Below are positions 1 to 6,081 of a stretch of 6,783 nucleotides of DNA, piece after piece. Origin of the DNA: CAZPXF01 sp964590945 (lineage in GTDB: Bacteria; Bacillota; Clostridia; Lachnospirales; Lachnospiraceae); the NCBI GenBank assembly GCA_964590945.1, contig CAZPXF010000098.1:1-6783 (forward strand), written 5' to 3'. The notes under the pieces are model-generated. The model saw nothing but the letters and a program-made list of their open reading frames with translations, made no database searches and was not told the DNA's origin. The translations under genes were made by a program, and so were the position numbers. The first letter of the stretch is position 1. Each line of letters starts with the position of its first letter.

Positions 1-4
1 ACAG

Positions 5-1312
5 ATGACATATGAAGAGGCGTCTGCTTATATCGCAGATGCAGCTAAGTACAAAATTTCATTAGGCCTGGATTCGGAGAGGCGGCTTCTTCGTGAGCTT
101 GGGGATCCGCAGGAGAAGCTATCGTGTATCCATATTGCCGGAACCAATGGCAAGGGCTCCGTACTATCTTATCTGGCCGCAATCCTGACAGAGGCAGGGT
201 ATACGGTCGGATGCTACATTTCTCCGTCGGTTGTGACATATCGGGAGAAGATGCAGGTAAACGGGCAAATGATCCGGGAACAGGAATTCGCAGGTATCAT
301 GACGAAGGTCAGGGAGGCCGCAGAAAGGATGACCCTGGCGGGGGAAAAGCATCCCACGCAGTTTGAGCTTGAGACGGCGGCGGCATTCCTTTATTTCCAT
401 GAAAAAAAATGCGACTATGTCGTTTTGGAGACCGGCATGGGCGGCAGACTGGATGCGACGAATGTTGCGGAGAATGTTCCGGTCGGGATTCTTACCTCCA
501 TCAGTATGGATCATATGAAATTCCTGGGCGATACGCTGGAAGCGATCGCGGAGGAGAAAGCCGGAATCATCAAGCCGGGAATGGATGTCGTTTATTTTAA
601 GCAGAACCCAAAGGTCAATAAGGTCATTGAGAGAAATGCGGCTGTAAAGGGTGCGGCGGTATATCCGGTAGATCAGAGTGATATCCGGATATTGGAAGAA
701 TCGTTCCGGGGACAGGTTTTTTCGTATAAAGATCATGGTGAGGTAAGGATTCGGATGGCGGGAACGGTGCAGCCGGTAAACGCTGCTCTTGCAATTTGTG
801 CTGCGGATGCGCTTAGGAAGCGGGGGACAAGGATATCCGGCGAGGCTGTTCTGGCGGGACTTTATAAGGCTCACTGGCCGGGCAGGTTCGATGTGCTGTC
901 GGAGCGGCCGCTCCTGATCGCGGATGGCGCGCATAATCCGGACGCCGCTGTTCATCTTGCGGAAACGCTCAGGCGGTATTTCCCGGGCAAACGCTTGATA
1001 GGGATCATGGGCGTTTTTAAAGATAAGGATTACGTTCAGATCGCAGAGAGCATGGCGCTGTTGTTTGAGAGAGTGATCACCGTTTCCCCTCCGGATGCAG
1101 GGCGCGCGCTCCCGGCTTCGGAGCTTTGGAAATGTATGGAAGCGCATGGCGCAAAGGCGGAATGTGCAGGGACTCTTTCAGAAGCAGTCGCTGCGGCGCG
1201 GAAATACGCCGGAACAGACGGGGTGATCGTGGCGTTTGGGACGCTTTCCTATATGGGGGAATTGCTGCAGCTTATGAAACAGGAAGAGAGAGGCAACCGG
1301 GATGAACCATAG
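5..1312 (+). CDS. folC: Bifunctional dihydrofolate synthase / folylpolyglutamate synthase
   Basis: This cytoplasmic Mur-ligase-family enzyme uses ATP to add glutamate to dihydropteroate, giving dihydrofolate, and then adds further glutamates to reduced folates. The 435-residue product has the usual FolC length. Visible motifs are the P-loop GTNGKGS (residues 46-52), the PTQFELETAAAF segment (117-128), ETGMGGRLDATN (142-153), SISMDH with the metal-ligand His170, and EEKAGIIKPG with Lys185, the lysine expected to be carbamylated. The C-terminal domain begins near GRFDVL (293-298) and carries DGAHNP (307-312), which is typical of the family. The start at 5 gives the usual family N-terminus (MTYEEA...), but its ribosome binding site lies outside the window and the frame stays open to the left edge. 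The gene's end overlaps the next gene by 11 bases, which suggests translational coupling. The function is certain from the motifs. That it is bifunctional is inferred from its company with folP and folBK. Confidence 0.96.
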   Translation: MTYEEASAYIADAAKYKISLGLDSERRLLRELGDPQEKLSCIHIAGTNGKGSVLSYLAAILTEAGYTVGCYISPSVVTYREKMQVNGQMIREQEFAGIMTKVREAAERMTLAGEKHPTQFELETAAAFLYFHEKKCDYVVLETGMGGRLDATNVAENVPVGILTSISMDHMKFLGDTLEAIAEEKAGIIKPGMDVVYFKQNPKVNKVIERNAAVKGAAVYPVDQSDIRILEESFRGQVFSYKDHGEVRIRMAGTVQPVNAALAICAADALRKRGTRISGEAVLAGLYKAHWPGRFDVLSERPLLIADGAHNPDAAVHLAETLRRYFPGKRLIGIMGVFKDKDYVQIAESMALLFERVITVSPPDAGRALPASELWKCMEAHGAKAECAGTLSEAVAAARKYAGTDGVIVAFGTLSYMGELLQLMKQEERGNRDEP

Positions 1313-1796
1313 ATTGATTCGTGTAAATAAGATATTGAAGCATCCGGATTTTCTTTTTTGTGTCCGGGAGGTGGAGAGGCTCGAAAAAACCCGCCCTTTT
1401 TGCGGACACGGAATGGAGCATCTTCTTGCAGTAGCGAGGCTTGCCTGTATCGAGAATCTGGAAGAAGGACATGGAATTTCCAGGGAACGGATTTATGCGG
1501 CAGCTCTTGTCCATGATCTTGGGAGATTAAAGCAGTATCAGACAGGGGAGTGTCACCATACCGCCGGACTTGCCCTCATAGAAAAGATTCTGAGGGAATG
1601 TGATTTCCGGGAGCCGGAGACGGCTGAGATACTGGAGGCCGTTGCGGAGCACGGGAATCCGTTGATGCAGAATGCCGAAGGATTAAAGGGCTTATTGTAC
1701 CGTGCGGATAAAAAGTCGCGGATGTGCTGGAACTGTGCTGCGGAAGCTCAGTGCGAGTGGGACAGGAAGAAGAAAAACCTGACTTTATCAGTCTGA
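1302..1796 (+). CDS. HD-domain hydrolase encoded in the folate operon
   Basis: This 164-residue protein is a single compact HD domain, a metal-dependent phosphohydrolase fold. Likely metal or catalytic residues are His40 (in the segment FCGHGMEH), the HD pair His71-Asp72 (ALVHDLGR), His85/His86, His117 (AEHGNP) and Asp136 (RADKKSR). After the domain comes a small cysteine group, Cys142-x2-Cys145-x5-Cys151, ending in a Trp. There is no signal peptide or membrane segment. The start at 1302 lies inside the end of folC, preceded by a purine-rich GAGAGAGG site at about 1284-1291, and folP follows 12 bases after the stop, so it is almost certainly co-transcribed and co-translated with the folate genes. 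Its substrate is not known from the sequence. By position it could remove phosphate from dihydroneopterin triphosphate or a related pterin phosphate (inference). Other HD proteins act on nucleotides, so a nucleotidase or a housekeeping phosphatase remains possible. Confidence 0.88.
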   Translation: MNHRLIRVNKILKHPDFLFCVREVERLEKTRPFCGHGMEHLLAVARLACIENLEEGHGISRERIYAAALVHDLGRLKQYQTGECHHTAGLALIEKILRECDFREPETAEILEAVAEHGNPLMQNAEGLKGLLYRADKKSRMCWNCAAEAQCEWDRKKKNLTLSV

Positions 1797-1808
1797 AAGG
1801 ATAGAAAG

Positions 1809-2618
1809 ATGCGAATAGGAAACAGAGAATTTGACACAGATCGCAGAACGTATATCATGGGGATCCTGAATGTGACGCCGGACTCTTTTTCCGATGGAGG
1901 GAAATGGAATCAGCTCGATCAGGCTCTTGCACATGTGGAGACGATGATCTTTGAGGGAGCCGATATCATTGATATTGGAGGAGAATCCACAAGACCGGGG
2001 TATACGAAGATCCCGGATGAAGAAGAGATCGCGAGGGTAACTCCATTTATCAGGGCGGTGAAGGCGCGTTTTGATGTTCCGGTCTCGCTTGACACGTATA
2101 AGGGAGCGGTCGCACAGGCAGGAATCGAGGCAGGCGTGGATATGATCAACGATATCTGGGGGCTGAAATACGATGACCAGATTGCAAAGGTCATCGCACA
2201 GGGAGATGTCGCGTGCTGTCTGATGCATAATCGTGAGAAAGCGGAATATGAGGATTTCTTTCCTGATCTTTTGAAAGATCTGACAGAGTCCGTGGCGATC
2301 GCCAGAAATGCGGGAATCCCAAAGAGTGCGATCATTCTTGATCCGGGAGTCGGATTCGCCAAAAGCCATGAGAACAATCTGGAGGCGATCCGGAGGATCG
2401 GAGAGATCCGCGGTCTCGGATATCCGGTTCTCCTTGGCACAAGCAGAAAATCTGTGATCGGACTGGCGCTGGACGTCCCGGTTTCGGAGCGTCTGGAAGG
2501 AACGCTTGCCACAACGGTTCTTGCTGTGAATCAGGGCGCGGCGTTTATCCGGGTACACGATATCCTGCCGAACAAACGCGCGATCGAGATGACAGAATGT
2601 ATTCTTGGGAGAAGGTAA
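1809..2618 (+). CDS. folP: Dihydropteroate synthase
   Basis: FolP condenses 6-hydroxymethyl-7,8-dihydropterin diphosphate with p-aminobenzoate to give 7,8-dihydropteroate in the cytoplasm; it is the target of sulfonamides. The 269-residue product has normal length and a complete TIM-barrel motif set: MGILNVTPDSFSDGG (17-31), IDIGGESTRPG (54-64), SLDTYK (93-98), NDIWG (114-118), LMHN (138-141), DPGVGFAKS (178-186), GTSRKS (210-215, including the binding lysine Lys214) and IRVHD (247-251, with Arg248 and His250). The start is preceded by AAAGG at 1797-1800 with an 8-base spacer. The stop codon abuts the folBK start with no gap, which points to coupled translation. No frameshift, insertion or unusual replacement is evident in the motif regions read here. 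Confidence 0.97.
   Translation: MRIGNREFDTDRRTYIMGILNVTPDSFSDGGKWNQLDQALAHVETMIFEGADIIDIGGESTRPGYTKIPDEEEIARVTPFIRAVKARFDVPVSLDTYKGAVAQAGIEAGVDMINDIWGLKYDDQIAKVIAQGDVACCLMHNREKAEYEDFFPDLLKDLTESVAIARNAGIPKSAIILDPGVGFAKSHENNLEAIRRIGEIRGLGYPVLLGTSRKSVIGLALDVPVSERLEGTLATTVLAVNQGAAFIRVHDILPNKRAIEMTECILGRR
2607..2615 (+). promoter_or_regulatory. Ribosome binding site of folBK inside the folP 3' end
   Basis: GGGAGAAGG lies in the last codons of folP, directly before its TAA. Two consecutive ATG codons follow (2619 and 2622). GGAG at 2608-2611 gives a 7-base spacer to the first ATG, and AAGG at 2612-2615 gives a 6-base spacer to the second, so the start cannot be settled from sequence; the proteins differ by one methionine. 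Confidence 0.6.
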
Positions 2619-3446
2619 ATGATGGACAAAGTGATAATAAGGGGACTGGAAATATTTGCGAAGCATGGTGTTTTTCAGGAGGAGAATGTTCTCGGACAGA
2701 AATTTGTTGTTGATGCGGTTCTCTATACAGATACAAGGAAAGCCGGAATGACGGATGAATTGACGGATGCGATTGACTACGGCGACGTATGCCATGAGAT
2801 TGATATTTTCCTGAGAGAGCATACATATAAATTGCTCGAGAAAGCCGCAGAGGCTCTTGCAGAGCATTTACTAAAGGAAATCGAGCTTTTGCGGGAGATC
2901 GACCTTGAGATCCGGAAGCCGTGGGCGCCGGTCGGCCTTCCTCTGGAGGAAGTGGCGGTATCCATTCGCCGCGGATGGCATACGGCTTATATTGCCCTCG
3001 GCTCGAATATGGGGGATAAGGAAAACCACATCCGGGAGGCTATTGAGGAACTGGATGACCACGATTGCTGCAGGGTGACGGCTGTCTCGGAGCTGATTAC
3101 GACAGAACCGTATGGAGTGAAGGAACAGGAAGATTTCCTGAATGGCAGCCTGGAGATGCAGACGCTTCTCACCCCGGAGGAACTTCTGGAGTTCCTTCAC
3201 GAGATCGAGGAGAGCCATAATCGGGAGAGAGTGATGCGTTGGGGACCCCGGACGCTGGATCTTGATATTTTATTTTACGACGACCTTGTCCTGGATACAG
3301 AAAATCTTACGATCCCGCATGAGGATATGCAGAATCGGGAGTTTGTGCTGGAACCGATGATGGAGATCGCGCCATATAAGCGGCATCCTCTTTTGAAAAA
3401 GAGTATCCGTCAGTTATATCGGGAATTATCTTCGCAGGTATCTTGA
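2619..3446 (+). CDS. folBK: Fused dihydroneopterin aldolase / 6-hydroxymethyl-dihydropterin pyrophosphokinase
   Basis: One 275-residue polypeptide carries two successive enzymes of folate synthesis. Residues ~3-119 are FolB (dihydroneopterin aldolase): HGVFQEENVLGQ (16-27) with the expected catalytic Glu22, DYGDV (53-57, with Tyr54), LLEKAAEALAEHLL (72-85), and the KP pair at 100-101 with the expected catalytic Lys100. Residues ~122-275 are FolK (HPPK): AYIALGSNMGDK (123-134), the TTEPYG...FLNG region (161-176), and RVMRWGPRTLDLDIL (204-218), containing the ATP-binding Arg/Trp residues and the Mg-binding Asp214 and Asp216. FolB releases 6-hydroxymethyl-dihydropterin, which FolK pyrophosphorylates for FolP encoded just upstream. 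Both halves appear complete, with no frameshift at the junction (the short link around GWHT, residues 119-122). Such fusions are known in Firmicutes. An alternative start is the ATG at 2622. Confidence 0.95.
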   Translation: MMDKVIIRGLEIFAKHGVFQEENVLGQKFVVDAVLYTDTRKAGMTDELTDAIDYGDVCHEIDIFLREHTYKLLEKAAEALAEHLLKEIELLREIDLEIRKPWAPVGLPLEEVAVSIRRGWHTAYIALGSNMGDKENHIREAIEELDDHDCCRVTAVSELITTEPYGVKEQEDFLNGSLEMQTLLTPEELLEFLHEIEESHNRERVMRWGPRTLDLDILFYDDLVLDTENLTIPHEDMQNREFVLEPMMEIAPYKRHPLLKKSIRQLYRELSSQVS

Positions 3447-3471
3447 CAATCGTGGCAGAATCTGTTATTTC
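3443..3471 (+). promoter_or_regulatory. Predicted sigma-A promoter of tyrS
   Basis: A perfect -35 box TTGACA (3443-3448) is followed by a 17-base spacer and TATTTC (3466-3471), preceded by a TG at 3463-3464 that makes an extended -10. The -35 box overlaps the TGA stop codon of folBK (3444-3446). The start of transcription would fall near 3478-3480, leaving a leader of only about 20 bases before tyrS. The -35 box and spacing are strong; the -10 hexamer matches the consensus at only three of six positions but has the TG extension. Confidence 0.6.
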
Positions 3472-3480
3472 AAATAAAAA

Positions 3481-3488
3481 GAGAGAGG
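3481..3488 (+). promoter_or_regulatory. Ribosome binding site of tyrS
   Basis: GAGAGAGG ends 9 bases before the ATG at 3498 and supports that start. It lies very close to the predicted transcription start, so any tyrS mRNA made from the local promoter would have an unusually short leader. Confidence 0.65.
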
Positions 3489-3497
3489 TATAGAAGA

Positions 3498-4721
3498 ATG
3501 AAACTTTATGATGAGTTGAAGGCTCGCGGCCTGATCGCTCAGGTCACAGATGAAGAGCTGATCGCAGATCTGATTAATAACGGAAAGGCGACATTTTACA
3601 TTGGCTTTGACCCGACGGCGGACAGCCTTCATGTAGGACACTTTATGGCCCTTTGCCTGATGAAGAGGCTTCAGATGGCAGGAAATAAGCCGATCGCGCT
3701 GATCGGCGGCGGAACTGCTATGATCGGCGACCCTTCGGGCAGAACCGATATGCGTCAGATGATGACAAAGGAAACGATCCAGCATAACAGCGATTGCTTT
3801 AAGAAGCAGATGAGCCGCTTTATTGATTTTTCAGAGGGCAAGGCGCTGATGGTGAACAATGCGGACTGGCTTCTGGATCTGAACTACATTGAGGTGCTTC
3901 GTGAGGTTGGAGCGCATTTTTCTGTCAATCGTATGCTGGCGGCGGAGTGCTACAAGCAGAGAATGGAGAAAGGACTCAGCTTCCTTGAATTTAATTACAT
4001 GATCATGCAGAGCTATGATTTCTATGCGTTGTTCCAGAAATATGGATGCAATCTCCAGTTTGGCGGAGACGACCAGTGGAGCAACATGCTCGGCGGAACG
4101 GAGCTGATCCGCCGCAAGCTTGGCAAGGATGCGAGCGCTATGACGATCACGCTCCTTTTAAATTCCGAAGGGAAGAAGATGGGGAAGACCCAGTCCGGCG
4201 CAATCTGGCTGGATCCGAAGAAGACGTCCCCGTTTGAGTTTTACCAGTATTGGAGAAATGTAGGAGATGCAGACGTCCTGAAATGCCTGCGTATGCTGAC
4301 ATTCCTTCCGCTTGAGCAGATTGACGAGATGGATTCCTGGGAGGGCAGCCAGCTTAACAAGGCGAAGGAGATCCTCGCATATGAGCTGACCGAGCTTGTG
4401 CATGGGAAGGAGGAAGCCGAGAAGGCTCAGGAGAGCGCAAGGGCGCTGTTCAGCAGCGGGGCGGCGGCGAATATGCCGACGGCGGAGCTTGCAGAGGAGG
4501 ATTTTGCCGACGGGAGCATTGAGATTCTGGATATGCTTGTAAAGAGCGGTCTGGTGGCTTCCAAATCAGAAGCGCGCCGTGCGGTTCAGCAGGGCGGAGT
4601 CACTGCCGACGGCGATAAGGTCGGCGACATCCATGCGGCGTTTGAAAAGACGGTGTTTGACGGGGAAGGTATCGTACTCAGAAAAGGAAAGAAGAATTTC
4701 CGCAGAGTGGTTTGCAAATAG
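3498..4721 (+). CDS. tyrS: Tyrosyl-tRNA synthetase
   Basis: This class I aminoacyl-tRNA synthetase attaches tyrosine to tRNA-Tyr in the cytoplasm. The 407-residue product has normal bacterial length. The Rossmann-fold catalytic domain holds the HIGH-type motif HVGH (45-48) within FDPTADSLHVGH, the GGGTAMIGDPSGR block (about 69-81), the tyrosine-pocket motif FGGDDQW (188-194), and the KMSKS-type loop KMGKT (227-231). From about residue 341 to the end is an S4-type RNA-binding domain (DMLVKSGLVASKSEARRAV...). The start is supported by GAGAGAGG 9 bases upstream. The gene lies 51 bases after folBK, and a local promoter is predicted. No T-box leader is present or possible in that gap, which is unusual for tyrS in Firmicutes. 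The GGGTAMIGDPSGRTDMR and KMGKT versions of the motifs may point to the TyrZ-like subgroup rather than the TyrS subgroup (low-confidence inference; a tree would settle it). Confidence 0.97.
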   Translation: MKLYDELKARGLIAQVTDEELIADLINNGKATFYIGFDPTADSLHVGHFMALCLMKRLQMAGNKPIALIGGGTAMIGDPSGRTDMRQMMTKETIQHNSDCFKKQMSRFIDFSEGKALMVNNADWLLDLNYIEVLREVGAHFSVNRMLAAECYKQRMEKGLSFLEFNYMIMQSYDFYALFQKYGCNLQFGGDDQWSNMLGGTELIRRKLGKDASAMTITLLLNSEGKKMGKTQSGAIWLDPKKTSPFEFYQYWRNVGDADVLKCLRMLTFLPLEQIDEMDSWEGSQLNKAKEILAYELTELVHGKEEAEKAQESARALFSSGAAANMPTAELAEEDFADGSIEILDMLVKSGLVASKSEARRAVQQGGVTADGDKVGDIHAAFEKTVFDGEGIVLRKGKKNFRRVVCK

Positions 4722-4725
4722 GAGG
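4720..4725 (+). promoter_or_regulatory. Ribosome binding site of the flavin-reductase-like gene
   Basis: A consensus AGGAGG overlaps the tyrS stop codon (TAG at 4719-4721) and sits 8 bases before the ATG at 4734. It fixes the start of the downstream gene and indicates that translation follows directly from tyrS. Confidence 0.8.
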
Positions 4726-4733
4726 AGTATACA

Positions 4734-5246
4734 ATGGGATTTGTGGAGAAAGACATTCATGAGCTGTCATTCAATGTATTTGATAAGATCAACAAAGAGT
4801 GGATGCTGATCACAGCCGGAACGCAGTCTGACTGTAATACAATGACAGCAAGCTGGGGAGGACTTGGCAATTTCTGGAGCAATAAGCCGGTGATTACGAC
4901 CTATTTAAGGCCGCAGCGCTATACAAAGGAATTTGTAGATGCGAACGAGACATTCACGGTTTCCTTTTTGGATGAGAAATACCGGGATGCTATGATGCTT
5001 CTGGGGAAAGTGTCCGGAAGAGATAATCCGGATAAGATCAGGGACGCCGGACTTACGCCGATGCGTGTTGGAGATACCGCAGCCTTTGAGGAGGCCAATA
5101 TGATTTTTGTCTGCCGGAAGCTGTATATGGGAAAGATCCATCCGGAGAATTTTATTCAAAAGAAGCTGGACGCAGCAAATTATCCGGATAAGGATTACCA
5201 TTACGTATATATATCAGAAATTGAAAAGGTTCTTGTAAGAGAATAG
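4734..5246 (+). CDS. Flavin-reductase-like FMN-binding split-barrel protein
   Basis: This 170-residue protein matches the flavin reductase-like domain family (RutF/flavoredoxin type), small soluble proteins that bind FMN in a split beta-barrel and transfer electrons or reduce flavin. Recognisable features are the N-terminal strand WMLITAGT (23-30), the NTMTASWGGLG segment (35-45) usual for flavin contact, KPVITTYLRPQRYT (51-64), the FTVSFLDEKYRDAMMLLG region (74-91), and SGRDNPDKI (94-102). No signal peptide, membrane segment or iron-sulfur cysteine motif is seen. It begins 12 bases after tyrS with a consensus ribosome binding site, so it is probably co-transcribed with it, and the hairpin at 5257-5278 would end that transcript. 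Its electron donor and partner cannot be read from the sequence. The family assignment is firm; the specific activity is unknown. Confidence 0.85.
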   Translation: MGFVEKDIHELSFNVFDKINKEWMLITAGTQSDCNTMTASWGGLGNFWSNKPVITTYLRPQRYTKEFVDANETFTVSFLDEKYRDAMMLLGKVSGRDNPDKIRDAGLTPMRVGDTAAFEEANMIFVCRKLYMGKIHPENFIQKKLDAANYPDKDYHYVYISEIEKVLVRE

Positions 5247-5256
5247 GAATCGTGCC

Positions 5257-5285
5257 GGGGCTGTCATATGACAGCCTCAGTTTTA
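5257..5285 (+). terminator. Intrinsic terminator at a convergent gene junction
   Basis: GGGGCTGTC (5257-5265) pairs with GACAGCCTC (5270-5278) around an ATAT loop. This makes a 9-bp stem with one G-U pair, and the inner GGCTGTCATATGACAGCC is a perfect palindrome. AG and TTTTA follow. The U-run is short, so termination of the tyrS unit may be partial. The minus-strand gene ends at 5283, inside the U-run. Read from the minus strand, the hairpin is not followed by a T-run, so it may work less well in that direction. Confidence 0.6.
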
Positions 5286-5987
5286 TCCGCATGCCGTTAC
5301 AAAGGAACAAAACAGATTGCGCGCAGCCTCGTCGGTCCGGTACATGCATTCCGGATGCCACTGAACGCCGATGCAGAAAGGATGACCGGTCATCTCAAGA
5401 GCCTCTATGGTCTGGTCGGAAGTCCGTGCCGAGATAACAAGTCCATCCCCGGGACGGCGGATCGTCTGATGGTGATAGCTGTTCGTGTAGATCCTTTCGC
5501 CGACGATATCCGCGAGGTGGCTGTGGGGAAAGACGTTGACCTGGTGGCTGACCTCGTCCCGGTTCTGGGTGATCTGCATATGCTGCAGGTGGGAGCCGGG
5601 CTGCAGACAGATATCCTGAAAAATACTGCCGCCTCTGGAGACGCAGAGCACCTGAAGACCCCGGCAGATTGCAAGCACCGGAACTTTCAGATCCAGCACC
5701 TTTTTCATAAATGCAATCTGAAAACGGTCTACCGGAAGACAAGTCTTTCCAAGACCCGGGAGCGGTTCTTCGTGAAAAAAGATCGGGGAGATATCGATAC
5801 CGCCGCAGAAGAGATATCCGCTGCATATATCAAAGTAGATCTGCGGAAAGTCCGTACTCTGCGATACCGGTATGATAAAGGGAATCCCTCCGGATTCTTC
5901 TATCGCGTGTATATATGCGGAGCTGACAAACTGCTTTTCCCGCTCAATTCCGCAGACCATGATCCCGATTACTGGTTTTTTATTCAT
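5283..5987 (-). CDS. Class I glutamine-amidotransferase-like hydrolase (peptidase C26 / gamma-glutamyl-GABA hydrolase family)
   Basis: This 234-residue cytoplasmic protein resembles PuuD-like enzymes, which hydrolyse gamma-glutamyl bonds. Seen in order are KPVIGI (4-9), GGIPFIIP (33-40), the CGGIDISP block (61-68) with EEP at 73-75, the nucleophile elbow AICRG with Cys108 (106-110), GGSIFQDI (119-126), NSYHHQ (169-174), and GVQWHPE with the triad partners His211 and Glu213. The triad is intact, so it should be active. After the elbow, the Asn usual in the family (Q..NV..GG) is replaced by Cys115. The ATG at 5987 is chosen because AAAGGAGG (5996-6003) ends 8 bases before it. A GTG at 6011 would add eight residues but lies upstream of that site, which would then be inside the coding sequence. 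No clear promoter was found in 5988-6061. The substrate (gamma-glutamyl-GABA or another gamma-glutamyl compound) cannot be told; no putrescine genes are nearby. Confidence 0.87.
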   Translation of the reverse strand: MNKKPVIGIMVCGIEREKQFVSSAYIHAIEESGGIPFIIPVSQSTDFPQIYFDICSGYLFCGGIDISPIFFHEEPLPGLGKTCLPVDRFQIAFMKKVLDLKVPVLAICRGLQVLCVSRGGSIFQDICLQPGSHLQHMQITQNRDEVSHQVNVFPHSHLADIVGERIYTNSYHHQTIRRPGDGLVISARTSDQTIEALEMTGHPFCIGVQWHPECMYRTDEAARNLFCSFVTACG

Positions 5988-5995
5988 AAAACAAG

Positions 5996-6003
5996 CCTCC
6001 TTT
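5996..6003 (-). promoter_or_regulatory. Ribosome binding site deciding the start of the C26 amidotransferase
   Basis: On the minus strand AAAGGAGG ends 8 bases before the ATG at 5987. This selects that ATG over the upstream in-frame GTG at 6011. Confidence 0.8.
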
Positions 6004-6061
6004 TTCTGCACTGCTTTTAAAAGTGTATGAAAAAGGAAGCCGCCGTATGATACCGGAAAAT

Positions 6062-6081
6062 GAAAAATCCGCCCCGGATTC
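6062..6081 (-). terminator. Intrinsic terminator of the DUF1836 gene
   Basis: Read on the minus strand, AATCCG (6080-6075), a GGG loop and CGGATT (6071-6066) form a 6-bp stem that runs straight into a T-run (TTTTT, 6067-6063, then CATTTT). It begins two bases after the TAA of the DUF1836 gene. The stem is short but the arrangement is classical. It would separate, fully or partly, the DUF1836 gene from the amidotransferase gene downstream. Confidence 0.68.

Noticed and set aside
164..1147. 327-residue open frame antisense to folC
   Set aside because: It is the complement of a clear folC gene, its protein has no recognisable motif, and no ribosome binding site was noted. It is a by-product of folC codon use.
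1788..2867. 359-residue open frame antisense to folP and folB
   Set aside because: Long but entirely opposite two certain genes, crossing their boundary, with an arginine/cysteine/isoleucine-rich composition typical of shadow frames.
3447..3497. T-box riboswitch upstream of tyrS
   Set aside because: The interval is about 50 bases, far too short, and has no T-box core sequence or antiterminator/terminator pair.
5988..6011. N-terminal extension of the amidotransferase from GTG at 6011
   Set aside because: The consensus ribosome binding site lies within this stretch and points to the ATG at 5987, and the family N-terminus begins at KPVIGI just after it.
5268..6020. 250-residue plus-strand frame over the C26 amidotransferase
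   Set aside because: The minus-strand frame has the full catalytic motif set and a consensus ribosome binding site. The plus-strand frame starts inside the terminator hairpin and has no recognisable domain.
6014..6023. Palindrome CTTTTAAAAG upstream of the amidotransferase
   Set aside because: Ten bases of AT-rich symmetry without a T-run, without a matched promoter and without a second copy nearby; chance is the simpler explanation.
5988..6061. Possible promoter for the amidotransferase gene
   Set aside because: No pair of -35 and -10 hexamers with acceptable spacing was found. Read-through from the DUF1836 gene past its short terminator, or a non-consensus promoter, cannot be told apart.
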